64,000 nucleotides of DNA, from NCBI GenBank assembly GCA_002683825.1, contig NYUD01000038.1, positions 33,478 through 97,477 on the forward strand, written 5' to 3'. The stretch's first letter is position 1; each line of letters starts with the position of its first letter. The notes beneath the pieces were generated by a model. It had not been told where the DNA came from. It searched no databases and worked only from the letters and a program-made list of their open reading frames with translations. Shown here one piece after another: positions 37,147-45,563 of this stretch. A program made the translations under genes and the position numbers. The DNA is from Planctomycetota bacterium (GTDB lineage: Bacteria; Planctomycetota; UBA1135; GCA-002686595).

Positions 37147-37665
37147 CTAGCGGTTCTTGACCGTGAACTCTGCGGGAGTGGGCACATGGGGCTGGTACGT
37201 GCTCCACTTGCCCTTCCAGGTGTCGGTGAAACCTGCCCCGAATTCCGCACCGACCAAGATCGAGGCCAGGACCGATTCCAACGGAATCGGAACGAACGCA
37301 CCGGATAGGGCCAGGATCGTTCCACCCATGACGAGACCCTCGACGTGGATGTAGTTGGGCAGGTCCGGTACCAGGCTCTGATTGCGGCGTGAGGCGTAGA
37401 ACCCGGGATCGTCGGCCTGCATCGGGTTCTTGGGGTTGTTGTTGAGGAAATGGCGCCTCAGGGTGAGGTTGATGTCCTTTTTCTGCCCGTACTGGAAGCT
37501 CGGAAAGTCCCCGTCGAGGTCCTCCCTGTAGCCCGTCAGGTGACGGAAAACCCGCGGCCCGACGCTTTCGATGTTCCAGTGGTTGTCCAGTTCAGGGGAG
37601 CTGCTTTGGCAGCCGACCGCGGTGAGGACGACGGACCCTAGAAGAAGGCGGAGGCGTGTGGACAT
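37147..37665 (-). CDS. small lipoprotein, unknown function
   Basis: 172 residues from the ATG at 37665, with a signal and lipobox (LLLGSVVLTAVGC). The mature part has a charged region, then two weakly hydrophobic glycine-rich stretches (GLVMGGTILALSGAF, ESVLASILVGAEFGAGF) that could sit in or on a membrane. No family recognised. It is divergent from hisS with 103 bases between them. Confidence 0.75.
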   Translation of the reverse strand: MSTRLRLLLGSVVLTAVGCQSSSPELDNHWNIESVGPRVFRHLTGYREDLDGDFPSFQYGQKKDINLTLRRHFLNNNPKNPMQADDPGFYASRRNQSLVPDLPNYIHVEGLVMGGTILALSGAFVPIPLESVLASILVGAEFGAGFTDTWKGKWSTYQPHVPTPAEFTVKNR

Positions 37666-37768
37666 GGATTGAGGGGGTGGCTTTCGGGAGCCTGTACGAT
37701 TCCGGGGAAAGGTCCCTGAGGAGAGACGATTGCAGCAGAGTCTAGTTGCAGGTACGAAAGGGGTCAAC

Positions 37769-39052
37769 ATGGTGAACGATCGAGAGAATTACCGCTCGCC
37801 CCGAGGGATTCGCGACATCCTGCCCGAGGAGGGGGTCCTCTGGCGCCACCTCGAGGCCACCGCTGCCCGCCTGGCCCGCCTGAGGGGCTATCGCGAGATC
37901 CGACCGGCGTTGCTCGAGGAGACGCGCCTATTTACCCGCTCGGTGGGCGAAGTAACCGACATCGTCCAGAAGGAGATGTTCACACTCCAGAAAGGCAAGA
38001 ACTCCATTTCACTTCGGCCGGAGGGAACCGCCGGGATCGTCCGGGCCTACCTCGAGGCGGGCTATGCCAAGACCGCGCCGGTCCAGCGCTTCTACCACAC
38101 GGGGCCGATGTTTCGCTACGAACGGCCGGCCAAGGGGCGCGAGCGGATGTTCACGCAGTTTGACATCGAGGCCCTGGGCAGTCTGGATCCCAGGCTCGAT
38201 GCTGAGGTCGTGCACATCGCCGCCTCGTTCTTCGAGGCGCTCGGTCTGCGCGGGCTCGAGATTCGCATCAACTCGATGGGTGATGGAGAGGACCGCGATC
38301 GTTACCGCGAGGCGTTGCGCACCTTTATCGCCCCGACGATCGAGCGACACTGCGACCTTTGCAAGGAGCGCTTTCAGAGAAACGTCATGCGCGTTTTGGA
38401 CTGCAAGAATCAGCAGTGCCAGGAGCTCCATGAAGGAGCGCCGCCCATCCTGGAGTTCCTTTCGCCCGAGAACTCCGAACACTTCGAATCCGTACAGCTG
38501 GCCCTCCGAGAACTGGGGCGCCGGGTGGTCGTGGATCCAGGCATCGTTCGTGGGTTGGACTACTACACGCGGACCGTGTTCGAGCTACACCTGCCATCGC
38601 TCGGACCGCGGAGTGCGCTCTGTGGCGGGGGCAGGTACGACCATCTCATCCAGGAACTCGGTGGACCGGATCTGGGCGCCGTAGGTTGTGCCGTCGGGTT
38701 CTCGCCCACCCTGATTGCCCTCGACGAAACCGGGATCGAGCTGGGCTTGGTCGGGGAGAGCGCCCAGGTCTATGTCGCGGCGCTCGGGGAAGGGCAAGCT
38801 CAGGACGTCTTCAGCGTGGCGGAGACCCTGCGTCAGGCGGGCTTCTCGGCGATCTATGACGTCGAGGACCGTAGAACGTTGAAATCCCAGCTGAAGGCGG
38901 CCGGCAAGGGAGGGCATCGGTTCTGTGTCCTCGTCGGGGGCGAGGAGAAAGAGCGCGGCAACGTTCAGCTCAAGGACCTCGACGCCAGCGAGCAGCACGA
39001 ATTGACGCTCGAGGAGGTCGTGGATTTTCTCGGCAAGCAGTCCCGGGTGTGA
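37769..39052 (+). CDS. hisS: histidyl-tRNA synthetase
   Basis: 427 residues from the ATG at 37769 with AAGGGG upstream. Class II synthetase: motif 1 region YRSPRGIRDILPEEG, motif 2 YHTGPMFRYERPAKGRERMF, histidine-specific GLDYYTRTVFE, motif 3 GGGRYDHL and the C-terminal anticodon-binding domain from ~residue 330. The frame is also open 13 codons earlier. nadD follows with a one-base overlap. Confidence 0.97.
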   Translation: MVNDRENYRSPRGIRDILPEEGVLWRHLEATAARLARLRGYREIRPALLEETRLFTRSVGEVTDIVQKEMFTLQKGKNSISLRPEGTAGIVRAYLEAGYAKTAPVQRFYHTGPMFRYERPAKGRERMFTQFDIEALGSLDPRLDAEVVHIAASFFEALGLRGLEIRINSMGDGEDRDRYREALRTFIAPTIERHCDLCKERFQRNVMRVLDCKNQQCQELHEGAPPILEFLSPENSEHFESVQLALRELGRRVVVDPGIVRGLDYYTRTVFELHLPSLGPRSALCGGGRYDHLIQELGGPDLGAVGCAVGFSPTLIALDETGIELGLVGESAQVYVAALGEGQAQDVFSVAETLRQAGFSAIYDVEDRRTLKSQLKAAGKGGHRFCVLVGGEEKERGNVQLKDLDASEQHELTLEEVVDFLGKQSRV

Positions 39053-39705
39053 TGGGGGATCCAGAGACCTCGCCGTCCCTGTCACGACGGGCCGTGGACG
39101 CGGCCAGGCTGGGGATCTTTGGCGGGTCCTTCGATCCGCCCCACGCAGGGCACCTCTACCTGGCCGCCGAGGCGCGTGCCTCGTTCGAGCTGGATCACGT
39201 CCTCTTCGTCCCTGCGGCGCGTCCACCCCACAAGCTGGAGCGGCGGCTGGCGAGCGGGAAGGACCGCTGCGCCATGCTGGAGATCCTCTTGGACGGCCGG
39301 AGCGAGTTTTCGATCTGGAACGGCGAGCTGGCTCGCTCGGGACCCTCCTACGCGCTGGACACGGTGCACGAATTGATGCGGGCCCGGACGGGGAAGGGGG
39401 GGGAGCTCTTTCTCTTGATCGGCGCCGACAACCTCGAGGGGTTCGCCCGCTGGCACGGGGTGGAGGAGCTCGTCTGTCTGACCCAGCCCGTCGTCTGCGT
39501 GCGTTCGGGTAGTTGCTTCGAGCCCGAGAGTCTCGCGCTCCTGTCCGATTCCGCCCGCGCGAAGCTGCGCGCAGGGCGACTGGAGGTCACCCCCTTCGAG
39601 GCCAGTTCGTCCAAGCTGCGCCGAGCCCTTCGGGCCGGTCGCGACCCGGGTCCGGGGCTGCCGTCCAAACTCCTGGAATACCTCAGGAGCCGGGACATCT
39701 ACTGA
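39052..39705 (+). CDS. nadD: nicotinate-nucleotide adenylyltransferase
   Basis: 217 residues from the ATG at 39052 (a GTG three bases earlier is also possible). NadD makes deamido-NAD from nicotinate mononucleotide and ATP. Motifs: GIFGGSFDPPHAGHL and the C-terminal SSSKLRRALRAGR that corresponds to SxTxIR. The start overlaps the hisS stop by one base. It precedes the glycosyltransferase gene by 9 bases. Confidence 0.95.
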   Translation: MGDPETSPSLSRRAVDAARLGIFGGSFDPPHAGHLYLAAEARASFELDHVLFVPAARPPHKLERRLASGKDRCAMLEILLDGRSEFSIWNGELARSGPSYALDTVHELMRARTGKGGELFLLIGADNLEGFARWHGVEELVCLTQPVVCVRSGSCFEPESLALLSDSARAKLRAGRLEVTPFEASSSKLRRALRAGRDPGPGLPSKLLEYLRSRDIY

Positions 39706-39714
39706 GCCACGACC

Positions 39715-40731
39715 ATGGCCACGTTGCCCCCGTTCGATCCGCGTCTGGCGCTGGTTTTTCTTTTCGCCCTCTGCGCGACGCCGCTTCTGGCGCGCCTCGC
39801 GTTGCGCCGGCGCTGGGCGGACGACCCCGGGACCGTCACGGCAAAGGAGCGCGCGCGCAAACTACAGAGGCGGGCCGTGCCCACGGTCGGTGGCCCGATC
39901 CTCCTCGTCTGCGGAATCGGTTTTCTTCTCGCCCGCCACTGGGGGCAGGAGTGGGGGGGGATGGCGACCTCGGAGACGGCCTGGGTGCGAGCCTGCACGC
40001 CCTCCCCCGTGACCCTCGCGATCGTTCTGGCCCTGGCCTTCGCCGTCGGCTGGTGGGACGATCGCCGTGGGCTCTCTCCCGCAAGGAAGCTTCTCTGGCA
40101 GGGGGTCGCGTTGAGCCCGTTCGTCCTTGCGGCCGCGTTTTCGGGGAAAGGGATGGGGCCGGCCTGTGCCCTCTTCTCCCTGGGACTCGTTTCGCTCAAT
40201 GCCCTGAACACGTTCGACAACGCCGACGGCGCCCTGGCCACCCTCGGCATCGCCGGTTTCTCCCTCTCCCTACCCCCGGTGGCCATGGCCTTCTCGGGGT
40301 TCGTCCCCTGGAACCTCGATGCCCGCCGGCGCGGCGACGGGGGCCCCACGGCCTATCTCGGGGACGCGGGGGCTTTCACCGCCGGGGCGCTGGTCCTGGC
40401 CACCCCCCATGCCTGGGCTCTCTTGTGGATCCCGCTCCTGGACCTGGGGCGGCTCTCCTGGGTGCGAACCCGTGCGGGCAGCCGGCCCTGGATCGGAGAT
40501 CGCCGTCACCTGGCCCACCGGTTGTCCGGTGCAGGGCTCTCGGCGCTCGCGGTGGCGGGGCTACAGGTCGCCTGTGCCGTGCCGGCCCTCTGGGGCTGGA
40601 TCGCGGCCCTGAACGGCGAGCGAGCGGGCCCGGCCCTCGTCGGATGCGTCGCCAGCCTGGTCCTCTTTCTGGCCCTGCTTTCGAGGACGTCGCCACCCGG
40701 CGCTTGCCCGCAGGTGAAACGGGCAGAATAA
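39715..40731 (+). CDS. MraY/WecA-type polyprenyl-phosphate sugar-1-phosphate transferase
   Basis: 338 residues with about ten membrane helices. PNPT superfamily motifs are present: GWWDDRRGLSPARKLLWQ (DDxxGLxxxxK), NALNTFDNADGAL, YLGDAGAF and RRHLAHRL in the HIHH position. It would transfer a sugar-1-phosphate to undecaprenyl phosphate to start cell-wall or surface polysaccharide. The context (nadD before, metallophosphoesterase after) gives no mur genes, so WecA/TagO-like rather than MraY function seems more likely. Confidence 0.85.
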   Translation: MATLPPFDPRLALVFLFALCATPLLARLALRRRWADDPGTVTAKERARKLQRRAVPTVGGPILLVCGIGFLLARHWGQEWGGMATSETAWVRACTPSPVTLAIVLALAFAVGWWDDRRGLSPARKLLWQGVALSPFVLAAAFSGKGMGPACALFSLGLVSLNALNTFDNADGALATLGIAGFSLSLPPVAMAFSGFVPWNLDARRRGDGGPTAYLGDAGAFTAGALVLATPHAWALLWIPLLDLGRLSWVRTRAGSRPWIGDRRHLAHRLSGAGLSALAVAGLQVACAVPALWGWIAALNGERAGPALVGCVASLVLFLALLSRTSPPGACPQVKRAE

Positions 40732-40792
40732 TCTCGCGCTCGGCCCCCCCCCTGAGCCCGCGGCAACGGGTTCGGGCGGCGCGCCTCCCACG

Positions 40793-41608
40793 TTGAGCTA
40801 TCCCCTGACCGCCATCCTGTCGGATCTCCATGGCAATGCCCCCGCCCTGGAGCGTGCCCTCGACGACGCGCTCGAGCGCGGCGTCGAGCGCTTCGTCTGT
40901 CTCGGCGACGTGATCGGGTATGGTGCCAGTCCCCGACACAACCTGAACACCGTGATGGACCTGTGCGTGGAAGAACCGCGGCCGCCCGAGGGGTTCGGGC
41001 CCCTCAAGCCCGGGTTCTGTCTACAGGGCAATCACGAGTACGCCCTTCTGAACACGGCCGAGGACTTCAACCCCAAGGCCCGGGCCGCCATCGAATGGAC
41101 GCGTGATGAGCTCAACCGCGACGAGGACACGAAGCGGCGCTACGCCTACTGGGATTTTCTCGGCGAGCTCGAGCCCGCCACCGACGACGGGCGTGCGATG
41201 TTCGCCCACGGCACCCCGCGCGATGCGGTGCGCGAGTATCTGCTCCCGCGCGACATCACCGACGACGCGAAGATGGGCGCCCTTTTCTCCAAGATGACCT
41301 CGACCGTTTGCTTCGTCGGGCACAGTCACGTGCCGGCGGTCTACTTCGAGGATCGTCGGCTCTTCCGCCCGCAGGGCACCCAGGGTCCGTTCGAACTGGC
41401 CGACTCCGAAAGCGTGCGCGTGATCGTGAACGTCGGCTCGATCGGTCAACCGCGAGACGGTGACAGGCGCCTCTCGTACGTGTTGTTCGACGGCAATGAG
41501 CTGACCTTCATCCGCCTGGAATACGCCGTGGAAGAGGCCGCCAGCGCGATCCACAACGTTCCGGAACTTCCCGACTACCTCGGCGACCGCCTGCTCCTCG
41601 GGCGTTGA
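40793..41608 (+). CDS. calcineurin-like metallophosphoesterase (YfcE/ApaH type)
   Basis: 271 residues from a TTG at 40793. Two-metal phosphoesterase motifs: LSDLHGN at ~9-15, LGDVIGYG, QGNHE and VGHSHVP, all in order. Relatives hydrolyse phosphodiesters or protein/nucleotide phosphates; the substrate is unknown. The C-terminus includes an NVGSIGQPRDGDRR segment common in the diadenosine tetraphosphatase-like subgroup. It precedes yidC by 34 bases. Confidence 0.88.
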   Translation: MSYPLTAILSDLHGNAPALERALDDALERGVERFVCLGDVIGYGASPRHNLNTVMDLCVEEPRPPEGFGPLKPGFCLQGNHEYALLNTAEDFNPKARAAIEWTRDELNRDEDTKRRYAYWDFLGELEPATDDGRAMFAHGTPRDAVREYLLPRDITDDAKMGALFSKMTSTVCFVGHSHVPAVYFEDRRLFRPQGTQGPFELADSESVRVIVNVGSIGQPRDGDRRLSYVLFDGNELTFIRLEYAVEEAASAIHNVPELPDYLGDRLLLGR

Positions 41609-41642
41609 GCTCGCGGATCCCCATCCCCGCCGTTCCCCACCC

Positions 41643-43583
41643 GTGAAACGCCTTCCCCTAGCGCTGTTCCTGTCCTTTCTCGTCCTCCTTGCGTGGGCGC
41701 GCATTTTCGCACCGGATCCGCCGCCGGAGCCGCCGGTGACCGGTCTCCCCCCGGTCGATGTCGCGCATACCCCGAAGGATTCGACCGAGCCGCAGGTGAA
41801 CGAGCCCGCCGCGATCGCTGCGGACGCCGAACGCACGCTCGAGCTTTTCGTGGGCGTGCCCGGGGAGCCGGGGTACTACCGCGCGGTCTTCTCCAATCGC
41901 GGAGCCCGCCTGTGCAGTCTGGAATTCGGCGACTACTTCCGCAGGGTCGGTTTGACGGAAGAGGAAAAGGCCGATCACTCGAACTGGATGGCGCTGCTCG
42001 AGCCGATCGCGACACGGGGCGGCGAGCTCGGTTCGCTCCTGTGGGAGACAGGGCTTTCCTCGGAGGGCCTGTCGGACGAGCCCCTGGGGGAGGTCTTGTG
42101 GGTGATGGAGGAGCTGAAGGCCCCCGAGTCGGGGGTGCGCTTCACCTACAGTCCGCCGGGCGGCGGTGTGGTCTTTGAAAAGCGCATTCGCTTTCCGGAG
42201 TACACCTGGAACATCGACGTTCAGCTGGGGCTTCAGAACAAGACGGCAGGCCAGGAGGGGCCGCGTACCTTCCTGTTCACGCCCGCCGGCTGCGTGCCCC
42301 CGGAAATGGACGACCGCTTCTATCTCGAACCCCAGGGCTTCGTCCTGGGGTGGGATCGTTCGGACGATGAGTACGAGATCGACTTCGTCAGGGCGCCCGG
42401 GCTTTCGAAGAGCGGCGTCCTGGACAACGTGCCCATGCCGGTCCTCGGGGTCGGTGTGCACAACAAGTACTTCGCGTTCGTGATGCGTGATGCTGACACG
42501 GAGACGAGCGCGACCATCGGCGGCGCCCGCTACGAACCCGTGGTCGAGGTCGAGACCGAACGCGAGATGGTCCTGCTTGAGATTCCCCTTTCCCTCCGGC
42601 TGCCGGCGCAGGGTGAGAGTCGCACGTGGGACTACGTGATCTACGCCGGGCCCAAGGAAGACGAGGCCTTCGTCGGGGACTACGACGCCCACCGCCGGGT
42701 GCTCGATGCGGACCTGCGGATGAAGTTTCTCTTCGACTTCACCTTCATCGCCAACGGCCTGCTCTTCGTCCTGCGCTTATTCCACGGCCTGGTCGGCAAC
42801 TGGGGCGTGGCGATCATCCTGCTCACGCTCTGTGTGCGGGTTGCGCTCTTTCCCCTGAACCGCCGCTCGCAAACGGCGATGGCGCGCTATCAGACGAAGA
42901 TGAAGCGCGTCACGCCGAAGATGGAGGAGATCAAGAAGCTCCACGCCGACGACCCGCAAAAACAGCGCGAAGCTCAGGCGCGCTTGATGCAGGAGGAAGG
43001 CGCCTTTCCGCCACTCGGTGGGTGCCTGCCGATCTTCTTTCAGATGCCCATCTTCATCGGGCTCTTCTCCGCCCTGCGCACCTCCTCCGATCTGCGCCAC
43101 CAGCCCTTCGCCTTGTGGATCGACGACCTCTCACGTCCCGACGAGCTCATGTATCTCGGCTGGGACGTGCCGATCATCGGGTTGGAGTACCTGAACCTGC
43201 TGCCGATCCTGATGGTGGTCCTGTGGATCCTGCAGCAACGCGGCATGCCCCAGCCGACGGACGAGCAGCAGGCGCGCATGCAGAAGATGATGATGTTCAT
43301 GCCGATCATGTTCGGCTTCCTTCTGTACAACTACGCGGCCGGCCTCTCGCTCTACATGATCACCAGTTCGGGCCTCGGCATCTTCGAGCAGAAGGTCATC
43401 AAGAAGGTCTGGCCCGTCGACTCCACGGAGGCCGCGCCGAAGAAGGCGGGCGGTTGCGGTCCCTTCAGCGGGTTGCTGCAGAACCTGGCCGAGAAGCAGA
43501 AGGAGCAGATGAAGCGTATGCAGGCTGCGAAGGACGAACAGAGGCGCAAGCAGGCTCGGCAGAAGTACCGCCGCAAGAGGTGA
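41643..43583 (+). CDS. yidC: membrane protein insertase YidC
   Basis: 646 residues from a GTG at 41643. One N-terminal helix is followed by a large periplasmic beta-domain (~60-350) as in Gram-negative YidC. The Oxa1 insertase core has about five helices from ~residue 358 (FIANGLLFVLRLFHGLVGNWGVAI region, LGGCLPIFFQMPIFIGLF, MPIMFGFLLYNYAAGLSLYM). The C-terminal tail is very basic and may bind ribosomes. Its stop overlaps the mnmE start. The usual rpmH-rnpA partners are absent here. Confidence 0.95.
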   Translation: MKRLPLALFLSFLVLLAWARIFAPDPPPEPPVTGLPPVDVAHTPKDSTEPQVNEPAAIAADAERTLELFVGVPGEPGYYRAVFSNRGARLCSLEFGDYFRRVGLTEEEKADHSNWMALLEPIATRGGELGSLLWETGLSSEGLSDEPLGEVLWVMEELKAPESGVRFTYSPPGGGVVFEKRIRFPEYTWNIDVQLGLQNKTAGQEGPRTFLFTPAGCVPPEMDDRFYLEPQGFVLGWDRSDDEYEIDFVRAPGLSKSGVLDNVPMPVLGVGVHNKYFAFVMRDADTETSATIGGARYEPVVEVETEREMVLLEIPLSLRLPAQGESRTWDYVIYAGPKEDEAFVGDYDAHRRVLDADLRMKFLFDFTFIANGLLFVLRLFHGLVGNWGVAIILLTLCVRVALFPLNRRSQTAMARYQTKMKRVTPKMEEIKKLHADDPQKQREAQARLMQEEGAFPPLGGCLPIFFQMPIFIGLFSALRTSSDLRHQPFALWIDDLSRPDELMYLGWDVPIIGLEYLNLLPILMVVLWILQQRGMPQPTDEQQARMQKMMMFMPIMFGFLLYNYAAGLSLYMITSSGLGIFEQKVIKKVWPVDSTEAAPKKAGGCGPFSGLLQNLAEKQKEQMKRMQAAKDEQRRKQARQKYRRKR

Positions 43584-44944
43584 ACGACACCATCGCCGCG
43601 ATTTCCTCGCCGTCGGGAGCGGCCCATCGAGGGGTCGTGCGCGTTTCCGGCCCCCGGGCGAGCGAGCTTCTTCGGCGAACCGTCCCCGAGTTCTTGCGCG
43701 GGTGCAAACCGGGAGAGCTCCTGCGGGGCGCGTATCGCGGTCGCTTCCGCGATGGGCGCGGCACCCAACCGGTCCTCGTGCTTTGCATGCCCGGGCCGCG
43801 CTCGTACACCCGCGAGGATGTCGTCGAGTTCCACCTGCCGGGTTGCGAGCCGCTGCTGCAGTGCGCGCTCCGCCACCTGCTCTCCTGCGGCGCACGCGCC
43901 GCCGTGCCGGGCGAGTTCACGCGCCGCGCTTTTCTCAACGGACGCATCGATCTCTCGCGCGCAGAGGGGGTCCTGGCCCTGGTCGAAGCGAGCGACGACG
44001 CGGAACGGCGTGCGGCGATCGCTCTTCTCAGCGGAGGGTTGGGGACCCGTGTCGCCGGCGTGCGCGACGGCCTGGCGGAGCTTTGCAGCCTGTGCGAGGC
44101 GGGGCTCGACTTCGAGGGGGGCGACACCGGTTCGGTGTCGTACGCCGAGCTGGAAACGCGCCTGGATGCGCTTCGCGAAGAGCTTTGCAGGACCCTGCAG
44201 TTCGAGGTCCGGCGCCAACCGCCGGGCGCCCTGGCGCGTGTGGTCCTGGTGGGCGAGCCCAACGCGGGCAAGAGCACCCTGTTCAACGCGCTGGGGGGTG
44301 AGAACGCCCTGACCAGCCGGCACGCGGGAACGACGCGCGACCTGCTCTTTGCGCTGTGGAGCCTGCCGGCGCTGGCGGGAGGGGGTTGTCGGCTGTGCGA
44401 TACACCGGGCCTGGACGTCGAGAGCGAGGGTGTGGCTCGTCTGGCCCAGGAGCGGGCGCAGAAGGAAGTGGCGAGCGCGGACCTTCTGATCGTGGTGGTG
44501 GATGGGCGCCTGGGGTTCGCCGATGGGGCGCTCCCGGACTTGCCGGCGGAAACCCCCCGGGTCTGGGTCTGGAACCAGCGCGATCGGGCCGGGGAGCCGC
44601 CCTCCGAGGACAGGCCGTGGGTGGCGGTCTCGGCCCTGGAACGGACCGGGCTCGACGCGCTGGGGGAGCGGGTGGGCCGCGAGCTGGCTTCCTGGGGCCT
44701 GGGGGAGGGGCCTCCCTCCAGCGCAGACGTGGGGCGCCTTCTCTTCGCCCGCCACCGGCGTGCCCTCGAGGTCTCCGCCCTGGAGCTCTCGGGGGCCCAG
44801 GACGCCCTGACCCGGCGCCTGCCCCTGGATCTGGTGGCCCAGAACCTGCGCCAGGGACTGGAAGCGCTGGATGACCTGGAGGGAAGGACGACCGCCGAGG
44901 ACCTTCTGGATCGGATCTTTTCCCGGTTTTGTCTCGGAAAGTAG
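43580..44944 (+). CDS. mnmE: tRNA modification GTPase MnmE
   Basis: 454 residues from a GTG at 43580 overlapping the yidC stop (GTGA). With MnmG it modifies U34 of certain tRNAs. N-terminal formyl-THF-binding domain, helical domain, and an inserted G domain: G1 GEPNAGKSTLFNAL, G2 AGTTRD, G3 CDTPGLD. G4 reads NQRD rather than NKxD. The C-terminal FCLGK matches the invariant C-x-GK end. MnmG is not in the window. Confidence 0.95.
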   Translation: MNDTIAAISSPSGAAHRGVVRVSGPRASELLRRTVPEFLRGCKPGELLRGAYRGRFRDGRGTQPVLVLCMPGPRSYTREDVVEFHLPGCEPLLQCALRHLLSCGARAAVPGEFTRRAFLNGRIDLSRAEGVLALVEASDDAERRAAIALLSGGLGTRVAGVRDGLAELCSLCEAGLDFEGGDTGSVSYAELETRLDALREELCRTLQFEVRRQPPGALARVVLVGEPNAGKSTLFNALGGENALTSRHAGTTRDLLFALWSLPALAGGGCRLCDTPGLDVESEGVARLAQERAQKEVASADLLIVVVDGRLGFADGALPDLPAETPRVWVWNQRDRAGEPPSEDRPWVAVSALERTGLDALGERVGRELASWGLGEGPPSSADVGRLLFARHRRALEVSALELSGAQDALTRRLPLDLVAQNLRQGLEALDDLEGRTTAEDLLDRIFSRFCLGK

Positions 44945-45007
44945 GGTCCTGCGGAGCCTTTCCGGTTCCAACCCCAAGCACTAGCGTATTCAATGCCCCG
45001 CACCCGG

Positions 45008-45036
45008 TTGACACACAACATCTTGAGTGCTCTTCT
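45008..45036 (+). promoter_or_regulatory. candidate nrdR promoter
   Basis: TTGACA (45008-45013) is a perfect -35; a weak -10 TCTTCT lies 17 bases later (45031-45036). It begins 84 bases before nrdR, in the 147-bp gap after mnmE. It overlaps the candidate NrdR box. Confidence 0.5.
45013..45028 (+). promoter_or_regulatory. candidate NrdR box
   Basis: ACACAACATCTTGAGT matches the known NrdR-box consensus (acaCwAtATaTwGtgt type) at 14 of 16 positions by eye, including all the most conserved ones. It lies between the -35 and -10, where bound NrdR would block transcription. I see only one box; known operators usually have two. Confidence 0.55.
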
Positions 45037-45091
45037 TGGAACCTCCGCAGGCTGAGGGGCCCTAGATCCCGAAGGCGCACCTTTCGCAACC

Positions 45092-45559
45092 ATGAAATGC
45101 CCCCGCTGCAAGGCCGACAAAGACCGCGTCGTCGATTCGCGGTCTTCCGCGGACCGCGTCGCAATTCGACGCCGGCGCGAATGCCTGGAGTGTTTTCTAC
45201 GTTACACGACCTACGAGCGCATCGAGAACACCCCCCTGAGGGTGGTCAAGAAGAACTCCGAGCGCGTGCGGTTCGACAGGGAGCGAATCCTTTCCGGAAT
45301 GGTTCGTGCCTGCGAGAAGCTCGATGTGATGGTGGCCGACCTCGAGGAGGCGACCGCGCACATCGAGATCCGCTGTCACGAGGAGTACGACCGTGAGGTT
45401 CCTTCGGCGGTCATCGGAAATCTGGTGATGGAGGAGTTGAAGAAACTCAACCAGGTGGCCTATGTGCGCTTCGCCAGCGTCTACCGCGAGTTCAAGGACG
45501 TATCGCAGTTCCTCGACGAGCTCAAGCCCATCCTGGAAGGCAGGAACTCGAACGACTAG
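45092..45559 (+). CDS. nrdR: transcriptional repressor NrdR
   Basis: 155 residues. NrdR represses ribonucleotide reductase genes when its ATP-cone binds dATP. Seen: N-terminal zinc ribbon with MKCPRC and RRECLECFLRYTTYE, then the ATP-cone (KKNSERVRFDRERILSGM) spanning ~50-140. The length is typical. The gene lies 4 bases before a second ATP-cone protein, so the pair is probably co-transcribed and autoregulated through the box upstream. Confidence 0.96.
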   Translation: MKCPRCKADKDRVVDSRSSADRVAIRRRRECLECFLRYTTYERIENTPLRVVKKNSERVRFDRERILSGMVRACEKLDVMVADLEEATAHIEIRCHEEYDREVPSAVIGNLVMEELKKLNQVAYVRFASVYREFKDVSQFLDELKPILEGRNSND

Positions 45560-45563
45560 CGCC

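Noticed and set aside
41643..44944. Replication origin near yidC-mnmE
   Set aside because: yidC and mnmE often lie by oriC, but dnaA, rpmH, rnpA and DnaA-box clusters are not seen here.
44978..44995. A second NrdR box before nrdR
   Set aside because: Only the left half (CACTA) fits; the right half does not, and the spacing to the first box is about 35 bases, so it was not called.
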